NCBI GenBank assembly: GCA_006538405.1
Contig: BJKQ01000027.1
Span: 62,001 to 126,000 of the forward strand
From: Hansfordia pulvinata
Taxonomy: Eukaryota; Ascomycota; Sordariomycetes; Xylariales
Reading direction: 5' to 3'
Length of the DNA stretch: 64,000 nucleotides
Made by a program: the position numbers and the translations under genes. The notes beneath the pieces are model-generated. The model ran no database searches, was not told the origin of the DNA, and was given only the letters and a program-made list of their open reading frames with translations. Below, in pieces: positions 35,668-46,731 of the stretch; the first letter of the stretch is position 1; every line of letters begins with the position of its first letter.

Positions 35668-37695
35668 TATTGTCAAGCGATGGCTTTCTGTTGGCACAAC
35701 ACCGCTGCTGATGTCAAACCGAGAGCTTGGTTCCCGGCATACGCTCTTGCGCTCGCGCACAGCGCGCGTAAGCGCGTGCTCCTTCCGCCTGCCAAATACT
35801 CGCGGCTATTTACTTTTCGGACCTCGCCGCCATGCATTCGTCTTGCAAACATCTTGGCGAGCGGGAAAGCTGAGCTAAGCAAAGCTAGAGTACATCATGC
35901 CCGAGGCGCGCAGGCAAGAGGGTGCGTGAGAGCAGGGCAGATTCCAGTGTATATATGTAAGACTTGAGGAAAGAATCCAGAAGCGTGTTTTCGAGGCAGA
36001 CATTAGAGTGTGGTCGTGGCCAAATCTTGACCCCAAACCAGCAGCTATGAGAGATGATGACACGACATGCGTCGGATTTTGTGAGCTGCCGGTTGCTTGG
36101 CGTCGCGGGCAATACTTGGGCCCCTTTTCGGTGCGTTGCGACCCAGAGGAGGATAGTCAACGGCAGCGGGGCAGAACGTGAACAAACCAATGAGGGAACG
36201 GGGCTAGCTGTCAGCCCCTGGAACGAGCTGGGGGCCCACGGGGCCCTCCCGATTAACCGAGCACGGACGGCAGACCGGGTGAAAGCACAATGCGAATAGT
36301 CGCTCGCACTCTTTTGCGCGGATGGGTTTGAGGGGCTGGATGCAATTGGAGGGTTCTGACGTTGGGTTGGACGATTCTGGCCGCCTGGTCGATAACATGA
36401 GTAACGGGGCGGTTCTCGGTCCTCCCGGGTAGTACGGCTCGGGGATATGCGGCCCATGCTCAGGATTTCTTATTCTTTCGTTGGACAGGGGTTTCTTATC
36501 ATCGCAGGGCTTTCTTGTTGCCAATACCTCAGCTGCCGTCTCTCGCATCGTGTTGTTTGTATCAGATTTGGTGCATGGCGCCGATTTGAAATGGGCAACC
36601 TTCAGTCCTGATCAACGCCTGTCCTTCTTATCATTGACTCAGCGCGGTCCCGGCTGTAGTAATGAGTGTGTCTAAGAAGCCTACCTACCTACGGAAGGTA
36701 TACATGATGGCCATGAAAGTTGAAATTTCATGGTGCACCTACTCGCATGCTAAAAGAGTTGCTGATACGGCTTGTGCCGCACGCTCCGGTTCTACGAATT
36801 CCGGATCGGTCGGGCCGTATGCGAGGACAGTGCGCAGACCCAGCTCTGCGGGGCTTCAACACAGTATAGGCACGAAGTCACCCACAAAAGAGTGCAGAAC
36901 TCGCCGGCGCACAGAACAAACCGTCTAAGTAGATGTACGGTGTCCAGCTGTTGACCCCGCACCGTCCACGCACCTTACGCCATAACTCCGTAAGCTACCT
37001 ACGTGGATGCGCCCTGAAGTCTGGGTCCAGCATCCGCGGATGAGGCAGCTGCGACTGTGCGGCCTGGGTCCCGAGCGCTGTGGACTTGGCAGAGTCGAGG
37101 CTCACCACGATACAATCTCGTCGCAGTCGACCATTCTCTTGCAACCCAACCTGCGCACCCGCATCAGCCACCACCTCCGCTTCGACGACGCCATCGTCAT
37201 TGACCCCTTTCCAGAACCGACTATCTGTACTATACCGTCTCTCGTTCAACCCCCGGTCTCTAACGTCTCAGTGTCCTTCACTCTCTCCATCGACACCGAC
37301 GCCACCCATTACATTGAACCGATTCCGCGCTCGGCCAGCCTCCGCACACGCAGCGCCGACATTCAGACGCATCCACCAGAATCTCCGTTGCCATCTTAAT
37401 CATCTCCCTGCTTCCCTGCTGGGGTTGGTCTTCTGGGTTGTCTTTCCGAACCACGGACTGTCTGGGCACGTCCGACGCATCGATCGCCCCCTCCTTCTCG
37501 CGCCGCTCGGGTTGGCCCATGGCTTTTGACCTTAGGCCTCAAGCTTAGTTGCGCTTCGAAACCTGGACCTTCACCCGAATACCATCCTGCGCGACAGCTT
37601 CGTCAGCCAGATGACACTCCTCCGGCTTCGAGGCGCCTATCCCTGATTCGCGAACCCCCATCATCAGCTCGTTGTCCTCGATCAGCCCGACAACC
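35668..37695. other. Intergenic 2 kb
   Basis: No supported gene. The right third (about 37100-37690) is pyrimidine-rich and is probably promoter and 5' UTR of the following gene. Confidence 0.5.
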
Positions 37696-40666
37696 ATGTC
37701 CTCCCACCTCTCCCCGTCGGACGCGCCCATCCCCAGCTATGACGAGGCCACTGCAGATGATGGCTCACATTCCCACGACTGGCCTCCCCCGCGCTCACCT
37801 ATAGATACTCGTCCCGACCATGAGACGGAAGCCCAGTCGCTGCTCTTCGAATCCCACCCCCAAGGTCCTAATGCCTCGACGCGTTCCCGTCCCTCGGGGT
37901 ATCGCCCGCCCTACGCCGAATCAGATCATGACGACGATGACAACGCTTCCGAGTGGACCCTGGAGGATGACGGCGACTCGGATGACGAGCACCACCGCTA
38001 TAATGCCCGCAACCGTTCTCACGCGCGCCGCGAAATGGAGGAGCTCGATGTTGAGGACCCGCTCAATGGTTCCTTACCTTCTTCCAGCTCCTCAAGATCA
38101 CGCGCTTCGAGTCTGTGGCGCAAGCACATCGCCCCGTCTTTGCCACAATGGAAATGGCGCTGGCGCCTGCCGCGCATGACGGTCAGACTTCCTCGACAAA
38201 ACGACACGACTGCCGAGCCTCAAAACGAGCCTTCGACGACCCAATCAGCCAACGACGGCAATGCTGGCTCCTCCACCATCGAACTTGAAACTCGCAAGAG
38301 GGCCGCCATGCTCCTCATTGGTCGCATGCTGGCCCTCTTCCTCGTTCTCGGCTTCGTCTACTTGCTGTTCATGAGCGATTTATTCACAAGCATGAGTCGA
38401 CGTGTCGGCGGTCGCATGTTTGATCCCGTCGCTGTCCGCCAACACGTACAACACATCATTGATCCTGTCCAAATGCGCGATACGCTGCGCCACCTGACCA
38501 ACTACGCTCACATTGCTGGCACCGAAGGCGACTTTGCCCTCGCTAGGGATATTAAGAATCGCTTCCTGCACGACGGCCTCGAGCAAGTCTTTGTCGATGA
38601 GTACCAAGTTTACCTCAACTACCCACGATCCGACGGCCGGGCCGTCCAGCTCCTCCGCTCTGACGGGTCTGAAAAGGCGGACGAGGCCACGTGGGAGGCC
38701 GCGCTCGAGGAGATGGCAGTCAGCGCTGGTTCGGGCCCCGGCCGGCCAACCTGGGCCTTTCACGGTCACTCCAAGTCTGGTGATGTCAAGGGACCCCTAG
38801 TATATGCCAATTACGGCACTCGCGCGGACTTCCTGAAATTGGCCGATATGGGCGTCAGTGTCGAGGGTGGCATTGCGTTGATCCGCCACCTGGGCAGCCA
38901 GCCCGATGCCGCACTGAAGGTCAAGGCGGCCGAAATGGCGGGCTTTGCCGGCTGCCTCATATACAGCGACCCCTCTGACAACGGGTTCCACAAAGGAAAC
39001 GTCGCACCGGATGGACCCTGGATGCCCGCTGACGGGGTTCACAGGGCGAGTGTCAGCCTGACCAGCTGGATTGTTGGGGACGTGCTGACCCCTGGATGGG
39101 AAAGCAGAGAGAACCAGCCTCGGATGACCAGAGACCAAACCAAGGGTCTCGTTCACATCCCCAGCCTGCCATTGGCTTGGCGGGATGCTCAGCCGCTTCT
39201 TCAGCAGCTTCAGGGTCTCGGTCAACCTTGCTCGGACGACTGGCAGGGTGGCGTTCCCGAAACCGAGTGGTGGACCGGCAATGCGTCCTCTCCGATGGTC
39301 CGCCTCAAAAACCTTCAGGACGAGGAAGACAAGCAGAACATCTGGAACGTGTACGGCAAGATTGTGGGTGTGGAGCAGCCTGAAAAGCGAATCATCATCG
39401 GCAACCATCGCGACGCCTGGTCATTCGGTGCTGCTGGGGCCAATTCGGGCACTTCGGTCATGCTGGAGGTCTCGCGCGTTCTGGGCGACCTGACGTCCCG
39501 TGGCTGGCGACCTCTGCGGACCATCGAATTCATGAACTGGGACGGCCAGGAGTATAACCTGATTGGCAGTACCGAGTACGTCGAGGCCAACTTGGAGGAG
39601 CTACAAAAGGACGCCTACGCCTACATCAACATCGGAGCTGCCGTGTCGGGTCCGGAGCTCAACGCTGCCGGGTCTCCCGTGTTCAAGACCGTCTTGGCTC
39701 GAGTTCTTGACCGCGTTGTTGACCCCAAGCTGAACGCGACCCTCCGCACTCTTTGGGATGAGCGTGGTTCGAAGCTGGGCGCGCTCGCTGCCACAGGTGA
39801 CTATGTCGCCTTTCAGGACATGGCCGGCACCAACTCAATCGACCTGCACTTTGAGGGCCCGGGCTACCCAATACACTCGGCGTACGATAGCTTCCAGTGG
39901 ATGTCCAAAGTTGGCGACCCCGACATGACCTACCACGCTTTGATGGCAGAGGTAGTCACCCTGCTCATCCTCGAACTCGCCGATAAGCCTGTCCTGCCCT
40001 TTGACATGGGCAATTACGCACTCGAGCTCGGGCACTACACAGGCGGCCTTGACGAATGGATCCGGTCCCCGGAGAGTCGTGTGCATTTGCCCATTCAGAA
40101 GGACAAGCGTGACGAGCCGAAAAAGAAGGATCTCGATCTGGAGCCCCTTCGACTTGCTGTCAAGGATGTGCAGGACGCGGTAGAGAGCTTTTCCAACTGG
40201 GAGACGTCGTGGGAAAAGAGCATTACACATTCCGGTGGCTGGGAGCCGAGCGGGCTGGGGCGGGAGCGGTGTGACTTCAACGACCACATGGTTGCGTTTG
40301 AGACTGCGCTCCTGGACCTGGAGTTTGGCGGTGGAGTAAGTTCACTTTCCCCTCTGGTGCAGCACACGGCCTTTACAGGAGCTATGTCACCTGTCAGATC
40401 TGTTCGTGTGGTCATTGCTAACGCCGCGTCAGCTGCCGAACCGCACCCAGTACAAGCATGTCGTGTATGCCCCGGAGAGGTGGAATTGCCACAAAGTCGC
40501 CTACTTTCCCGCCGTTCACGACGCCGTTGAGGATGGCGACATGGATCTGGCTCAAGAGCAGATCGCCAAGACGGCCAAGATCATATCGGAGGCTGCTCAA
40601 CGCATGAAGCTCGACTCGCAGCATGCGCAGCAAGAGCCAGGGCATCAAGCCAACGGTGGGGCGTAG
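37696..40666 (+). CDS. Transferrin receptor/GCPII-like type II membrane protein, catalytically dead M28B-type (Tre1/Tre2-like)
   Basis: Exons 37696-40335 and 40433-40666 (GTAAGT..CAG) give 957 residues. A long acidic and Ser-rich cytosolic N-terminus (about 1-200) precedes one membrane span (about 205-228, MLLIGRMLALFLVLGFVYLLF). A PA-type domain, an M28 peptidase-like domain and a dimerisation domain follow. In human GCPII the zinc ligands are H377, D387, E425, D453 and H553, and the base is E424. With identical spacing this protein has H571, G581, E619, G647 and Q618, with H727 for the last His. Two Asp ligands and the catalytic Glu are therefore lost. This is the state of transferrin receptor and yeast Tre1/Tre2, which act as Rsp5/Bsd2-linked adaptors in vacuolar sorting. 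The N-terminus has PPY- and PSY-like segments but no exact PPxY that I can see. Confidence 0.9.
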
Positions 40667-41718
40667 AGTGCTCCGCTTGCCTCTGGGGGTGTCGGTGGTG
40701 CCGTCACCCTTGTACAGCCCTGGGGGAAACAGATTCCTCCGTGGAATTTCAGACATCGCCAAAACTCCGCGTCTATCGATGCCGAGCAACACGCTTGATC
40801 TATCTTGGTGCGACCCCTGGAACCATATGGTCGAACGAGTGGTATCTGAGCATGGCCGAGCGACCGGCGAACATGAGGCCACGTCTGGACTTGTCTCACG
40901 ACCCGTTGGGCAGCACAGGTAACCGAGTTGCAAGACCTCATGAAACCCTTTTTCGCTGTGATCAGCGAATGGCTCGATGCCGCAGCACGCTCGCATCTGC
41001 GGGTTGGGGAACGATTCAAGGGTCAAAGCTGCGCCACTGGCGCTCGCAGTCTGGAGAGTCGGCGAATGTGTAACCCTTTCGCTTTCACTGCGGCTGAATT
41101 GGAAGACCGGGGTCTGAGTATTATCAACCTAAAGACCAAGCAATGTGGCCCGAGAGGAAGGTATCAAGAGCAACCGACTGCACCCTGCCTCGCCAGAAAA
41201 CCATTGCCAACCACGCGCGTCTCGCGTATGTGGTGGACAGGCCGTGCCGCTCTCCGGTATTTGACTACATCATACAACCAAGAGTGATGTAATAAACACG
41301 ACGAGCGTGTCTTCTCCGCCGTGGTGTCGGAGGTTGGGGATGTTGGCGAGAGGCCTTGTGCTGATCACGATCATGAAAGCATGACCCTTTGTTGCGGCCG
41401 TTCTTGTCTCGAATCTTCTTTGTCCATGAGAGGCTTGGCGTCTGCAAGTTCACTGCTCGTTTTTATCTCTTTGTATGGATGCATGCATCGCTGGGCGTTT
41501 ACTGGGCGTTTGGACCGGCCCTATCTGATATTTGTTGTTTGAGGGTGAGCTGCCTGCGGCTGTTTGGAGCCGCAGAAGTTGACACTGCTACATACCCGTT
41601 TGTATTTTTCGTGGGGTCTACGTGGACGAAAATAGCTGTATCATATGTCACTACACCCGTGCTGTCCGCTTCATTCCTGTCTTTTTCGTGATCTGGTGTC
41701 CTGGATCCTGAAACCCTG
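40667..41718. other. Intergenic 1 kb
   Basis: Lies between the receptor-like gene and the NmrA-like relic. I see no gene or repeat. Confidence 0.5.
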
Positions 41719-41977
41719 TCATCGGCTGTGCACCAGTTGAGGAGGTCCGGAAGCAGCGGGACACTTCGGGAGCAGACTATCCGACCCGGCGCTCGACCCA
41801 CCGAACCCATTTCCGGTCTTGATACACCTCTCGGAGGCGGCAGCGGCTGCGGCCGCGGCGGCTGGTTGAGGAAGATTCGCCTCGGCGCCGCCGTCGAGGG
41901 CGGCCGCGACGTCCGCCGGCGAGTTGCAGTCCGCCGTGCAGGTCTCGATCTCCGCCGGAGGTTGCTAGGCCGGGGCT

Positions 41978-42008
<31 letters not shown>

Positions 42009-42169
42009 TGTCCTTGTTTGCAGCTGTCGTCACCGCCAGCCGATCGAGGTAAAAGGAGGCAGGAGGGGGGCCGCCGGCTGACGGCGACGGGGTGGAGGCC
42101 CGCCTTCGCGAGGCCGGCGACCTGCGCGGCGCCCTGGACGCCTGAGGCTCCGAAGACGGCGACGCGCAT
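41719..42169 (-). pseudogene. Truncated NmrA-like relic
   Basis: The reverse strand from ATG 42169 encodes a clear Rossmann start (MRVAVFGASGVQG, then AGLAKAGLHPVAVSRR) of the NmrA/SDR type. The frame then runs into a (CGA)n repeat (about 41976-42000). The next recognisable piece, ADCNSPADVAAALDGGAEA, which is the expected 'D..d..sL..al.Ga' segment, lies in another frame and is followed by an alanine run and a stop near 41719. A short intron (GTCAGC..TAG) could join the two pieces in phase. Even so the product would be only about 115 residues instead of about 300 and would lack the substrate domain. A T18 run on the plus strand abuts the start. I read this as a decayed copy. A small expressed protein is possible but less likely. 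Confidence 0.5.
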
Positions 42170-43364
42170 TAGGGGTTTTTTTTTTTTTTTTTTGCCTCCT
42201 TCCTTGTTTCTGTTTTCTTGCTTTTCTGCTAGAAGTAGGGCAGGTCGTTTGCTTGTGCTTATGAGAACCCACGGGTCTAGGAAACATATAAAGAGACGAG
42301 TTTGCTCCTTCATGACCCTCCTCTCAGAGCCTTATTACCCCGCGTGAACCTGGCATGTCGACGCGGTGTGACCTGGCGAGACCAGGCTTTGGTCGGATGG
42401 GGCTGGTAGGCTGCATTGCCCCGGCTGAGGCGGGAGATGCTATAGTGCAAGACAGGGCTTCGGACATAGACGTGTATGAGCCACAGCCTGGTGTCTGCTA
42501 TGCTGTTTTCGATCTATAACGAGGGTTGACTGAGGTTCTCTACCATGGGTCCAGGTGTGATCGGTCTGATCAATATATTCAGTGTACACCTCGATATTTA
42601 CCAACACCAAAGCGGTTCGGCACCTTCCAGATTGAAGGGCCACCCAGCTGGAAGCTTGCTCACGATCACGAACAATACATTGCCTTGCCCTTCTCTCTAT
42701 ACCTGTATTCGGATACAACTACACTTCTCTGCCGGAAAAGGGACCACCCCACAGCCAGCACATTCGAAATAGCAGTTTCGAAAAATGGCAAGTCATGGTC
42801 CAAACGACCCCTCCTGCCGCCCCACCCCCGGATGAATGGCCTGTTTTTTGAAATCATCCGAAGCTTGTTTGCCACACACCCCGTCTCAACGGTCTCTTCC
42901 ATACAAGGAATTCCTGGCTCGATCGGGCAACCCTGCCGATAGAGCTTCAGCCTCGCGGCTGGAGAGCGAGGGGCCGACACCCGAGTCAGCACTAACCGCA
43001 GCTGTCCATCTTTGCCGAGCACCGGGGGGGCGCCGCATACACCATGGGCAGCTTGATAAGCACTTTCCTTAGGTAAGCCCGGAACATGCCCGCCACGTCA
43101 TGAACGGAGCCCCGCTGATACCGCGTCAGGTCAGTCGCGGGTCCCGGAAGCGAGACCTTGAGGGCGAGGAGTGAGAGGGCCGAGGATCAAGGGTCGAGCT
43201 GCGTCGGTGCGAAGCGGCTGCGGGAGCTGACCTGGGCAGGATTCGGCAGCTGGAACGGATGGAATGTGCGGCCCCGCACAGTCAGCAGCGTCTTCGAGCC
43301 CGCCGACTGTCGGGAATCAGAGAGGGCTATGAATACCTAGCAGGCCCATTCATGACTGGTGAGT

Positions 43365-43396
<32 letters not shown>

Positions 43397-43642
43397 TAGT
43401 TTTCGTGAACAGATTGGGCGATACTTGACTTGTGTACACATCTAAAGAAGAAGTCACTCCCGTCCCTTCGTGGCTTCCCTTGATTCTTCCATACCCTTCG
43501 AACTCCCCACCACACAAACGTGCACTTACGTGTTAGGTACATGTAGGTAGATGCACCTGACTCGCCCCGTCGACACAAAACACCGTCACCACCATCACCA
43601 CCGCCAACGCCTCCCCCTCCACTACGGCCAGCCACTCCCACA
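42170..43642. other. Intergenic 1.5 kb
   Basis: Contains a T18 tract (42176-42193), a GT microsatellite (about 43365-43395) and the CA/CT-rich upstream region of the FAD monooxygenase. No supported gene. Confidence 0.5.
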
Positions 43643-45004
43643 ATGCCCGCCGACGCCAGCAGCAGAGCGGACGACGGCACCGAAGATGGCAACGACGTGC
43701 TGATCATCGGGGGCGGCTTCGCGGGCCTGGTGCTGGCGCAGGGCCTACAGCACCGCGGCGTGCCATGCCGCGTGTTCGAGCGCGACGGCGAGGCCGGTGC
43801 CGGGTCCAAGGGGTACCGGTTCCGGGTGGTCGACGCGGGCGTCGCCGCCCTCGAGCGCGCGCTGCCGCCGGCGCTGTGGCGGCTGCTGGAGCGCACGCGC
43901 CCGGAGTCGTCGCCGCCCGACCTGCTGCTGCTCGACGCGGCCACCGGCGCGCGGACGGCGCTGGTGCCCGCGCGCGACCGCCACAGCTACCCCGTCGACC
44001 GGCCGTGGGCGCACGAGCTGCTGCGCGTCGGGCTCGGCGAGGGCGTGCTGCACTTTGGCAAGAGCCTCGAGTCGTACGAGCTTCTTCCTCCTCCTCCTCC
44101 CGAGGGAGGAGGCAACGGCGGCGGCGGCGGCGGCAGAGTGCGCGCCCGCTTCGCAGACGGCACCGCCGCCGTGGGCCGCGTGCTGGTCGCCGCCGACGGC
44201 GTCCACTCGCGCGTGCGCCGCCAGTTCCTGCCCGCGATGCGCCTGCTCGACGTCGAGCGCACCTCCATCTGGGGCCGCGCGCCCCTCGACGCCGACTTCC
44301 ACGCCCGCTTCGCCCGCGACGACGTCCTGGCCCACCACTTCGCCGTCGCCCTCGACCCGGCCGACCCCCGCCGCTCGTGCCTGTTCGCCCCGATCCGCTG
44401 GCCCGCCGTCGGCGATGCCGGCAACACCGAGGACACTGGCAGTGCCGCCGCGGTCAAGGGCCGCCTGTCCGCCGCCCACCCGGCCCTGTCCGACCGCGCC
44501 GACTACATGTTCTGGGTCCTCAACTCGGAGACGCCCTCCTCTCCGCTCGCCGCGCCCGCCGACCGCCGCGCCTACGCCCAGCGCATCACCGCCTCCTGGG
44601 ACCCCTCCTTCCGCGCCCTCGTCGACATGTCCCGCCCCGAGGACACGGCCGCCATTCCCATCCGCTCCAGCCGCCCCGACGTCCCCGCCTGGCCCACCGA
44701 CGACCGCCTGACCTTTGTCGGCGACGCCATCCACCCCATGTCCCCCAGCGGCGGCTCCGGCGGCCTGGCTGCCGCCCAGGACGCCGCCGACCTGTGCGAC
44801 GTGCTGTCCGGGGTGTGGAAGAGCGGTGGCCGAAATGGATTCGATGGAGGAGATGACGGCGCGGAGCTTCGCGAGGCCCTCGCCACCTACGAGAGCAGCA
44901 TGCGCGAGCGCGCCAAGGGGTACATTGAGCACAGCTTCGCCGGCGGCAAGATGATTTGGGCCGGCAAGGACTGGACCGAGTACTCCGAGTTCCGAGACTA
45001 CTGA
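43643..45004 (+). CDS. FAD-dependent monooxygenase (group A, PHBH/salicylate-hydroxylase-like)
   Basis: A flavoprotein hydroxylase using NAD(P)H and O2. A single exon of 453 residues. The FAD-binding GGGFAG motif (about 23-28) follows VLIIG. The DG motif is in VLVAADGVHSRVRR, and the GD motif is in LTFVGDAIHPMSPSGGSGG (G360, D361), the flavin ribityl-binding segment. These three in order define group A monooxygenases. There is a proline/glycine-rich insert at about residues 150-170 (PPPPPEGGGNGGGG). There is no C-terminal transmembrane anchor, unlike many secondary-metabolite members. The ATG at 43643 has a CACA context. It is flanked on the left by the NmrA-like relic. The substrate is unknown, with aromatic or polyketide compounds typical. 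Confidence 0.9.
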   Translation: MPADASSRADDGTEDGNDVLIIGGGFAGLVLAQGLQHRGVPCRVFERDGEAGAGSKGYRFRVVDAGVAALERALPPALWRLLERTRPESSPPDLLLLDAATGARTALVPARDRHSYPVDRPWAHELLRVGLGEGVLHFGKSLESYELLPPPPPEGGGNGGGGGGRVRARFADGTAAVGRVLVAADGVHSRVRRQFLPAMRLLDVERTSIWGRAPLDADFHARFARDDVLAHHFAVALDPADPRRSCLFAPIRWPAVGDAGNTEDTGSAAAVKGRLSAAHPALSDRADYMFWVLNSETPSSPLAAPADRRAYAQRITASWDPSFRALVDMSRPEDTAAIPIRSSRPDVPAWPTDDRLTFVGDAIHPMSPSGGSGGLAAAQDAADLCDVLSGVWKSGGRNGFDGGDDGAELREALATYESSMRERAKGYIEHSFAGGKMIWAGKDWTEYSEFRDY

Positions 45005-45768
45005 AGCGTCTCCTCTTGGGAATGTAATGTAGGTATCTACCTCCTGAACTGCAAAGTCGCAGAATCTGGCGTTACACTTTTCGCTCGCTGTAAGGAATAG
45101 TCGTGACTATATGCAGACACTCTGACTTCTCTTCATACGAGCTGCATCTACTCAAGTCTCGAAATACACCGTTCCCAGTCTGCCGCGGGCACGTCACACC
45201 TCAAGTCGCGCCCGCAGAACACCGCATCAGTACAAAGCACAAATAACTTTTATTCTCCTCACAGTAGACGAAACAATGCCAAACAGCGTGACGACAAAAG
45301 AAAGGTTGTATTGTAGGTCCCGTCATGGACGCCCGCAGCGGCGAGAAGGAAAAAAAGCGCTGGTCCTAGATAAGTGAGACAAAGTCATGATATAATGTAC
45401 CCGGGTCATTCCCCTGCCTCGACAAGATCAAAACCCCCCCGATCCGGCCCTCCCGCGTCGACATGGCCACTGCCGCCGTGTGAGAAACCGGTGGCGAGAT
45501 CCCAGTCCCAGCCCTCCCCGTCCCCCGCGCCAAAAGTCCGTCCATCGGTCGTAATTTGCTGGTCGTGGTCGTATCAAATGTTTTTTTTTCGTCGTGGGTT
45601 TCTGGTCTCATCTAAAAGGGGATGTTAGTTCTCGAGCTTCTTCGTCTTGGAGGTAAGACAAAGGAGTCGTCGAGGGAGAGGAAGAGAGAGACGGGCAACT
45701 CACCAGCCATTAGCTAGGCTGAGGCCGTGTGGTGGTGATAATGGATACAGGGTAGGTTCGGCTGATTG
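45005..45768. other. Intergenic 0.76 kb
   Basis: Probably contains the 3' ends of two converging transcripts (the FAD monooxygenase and the candidate small gene). No clear gene is seen. Confidence 0.45.
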
Positions 45769-45882
45769 CTATAAGCTAGCATACAGACCAGAACCCCCGA
45801 GGCCCGAGCCAGTGAAGGCCGAGCTCCCCTCGATGCCGACCGCGGAGGCGGTGGCGGGGAAAGAGGCGGTGGTGTAAGACAT
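45769..45882 (-). CDS. Candidate small Ser/Gly/Ala-rich protein, 37 residues
   Basis: The ATG at 45882 sits in TCAAAATGTC (A at -3) and opens a 37-residue frame starting MSYTTASFPATASAVG and ending with Gly-Ser repeats and a TAG at 45769-45771. Upstream on the same strand are TATAAA-like boxes at 45976-45981 and 45904-45909 and a pyrimidine-rich stretch, the layout of short, well-expressed fungal genes. A GTATGC donor near the end could splice it to a few more residues. I recognise no family. The promoter-like context is the main argument; chance cannot be excluded. Confidence 0.3.
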   Translation of the reverse strand: MSYTTASFPATASAVGIEGSSAFTGSGLGGSGLYASL

Positions 45883-45975
45883 TTTGATAGGTGGTGTGAA
45901 TGGTTTATACCTTAAAGGCATGAGGAAAGAAAAAGAAGAAGAACCCCGGGCAAGAGAAGCGAGGATATCGGCACC

Positions 45976-45981
45976 TTTATA
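45976..45981 (-). promoter_or_regulatory. TATA-like box of candidate small gene
   Basis: TATAAA on the minus strand, about 95 bases upstream of the ATG at 45882, followed by a C/T-rich stretch. Placement fits a fungal core promoter but is not proof. Confidence 0.3.
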
Positions 45982-46520
45982 CTCGGAAAGCCCCAAGTTC
46001 AACAATACCTAATACATACTCGTCGTACGTAGAGGACCTTCCTCCTCCTCCGCCATCTCGCAGCAGCGCGTCCACCACTGCCGGCAGCTCCTCGTACACC
46101 GTACCAGTTCGTGCCAAGCTGCGTTGGATCTTGCGGTGAGGTAAAGTTGCCACCTCCCCCCAGCCGGGGTTGGGTCTCTCAGGCACAAGGTACTCGCAGA
46201 GATAGAGAGAGGGGACCCGCTGATGATCAGCCGTCAAGGAGCGTCGGCGACGTGGCGGTCAACCGCGACGGCCAGGGCAGCGCGTAGATTGGGTCGCGAA
46301 GTGTGACTGGGCTCCCAACTCGTCCCCTACGTGTACGACTTCCTTGGGGCGTACAGGTCGCTCACGATCCCTGCCACCACGAGTACTCGCGGGCCTAACG
46401 TTGGCCCGCATAAATACCCCCAAAAAAAGCTGCCAACGACGGAAGAAAGTGCAGATGCGACCCGCAGAAGGGTCCCCATTTCCTTATCGAGACACGCCGG
46501 CGCGGGTGAGTGGGGAAGAC

Positions 46521-46542
46521 AGAGAGAGAGAGAGAGAGAGAG
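46521..46542. repeat. (AG)11 microsatellite
   Basis: Uninterrupted AG dinucleotides in an intergenic region. Confidence 0.9.
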
Positions 46543-46712
46543 TTGCCGGCTAGCGGGACTCTCACCTCTCAACCAGGTGGCAGGGCGTGGCAGGGGGAGG
46601 GGCGGTGAACAAATCAGCACCAGACCCATTGGCCCGTTTCGTCGCGGCTTTGGGGCGCGTTGAGGCCCGACATACGTACGTCCGTCTAGTCGAGCAGCTA
46701 AGGTAGTCAGGC

Positions 46713-46731
46713 GTACTCGTAGTACGAGTAC
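46713..46731. repeat. 19-base palindrome GTACTCGTA-G-TACGAGTAC
   Basis: A perfect palindrome with a one-base centre, built from two head-to-head copies of the dispersed TACTCGTA motif. Confidence 0.9.

Noticed and set aside
43745..44932. A 395-codon open frame antisense to the FAD monooxygenase
   Set aside because: It lacks family motifs, is Gly/Val/Ala-rich and follows from the GC-rich third codon positions of the real gene on the other strand.
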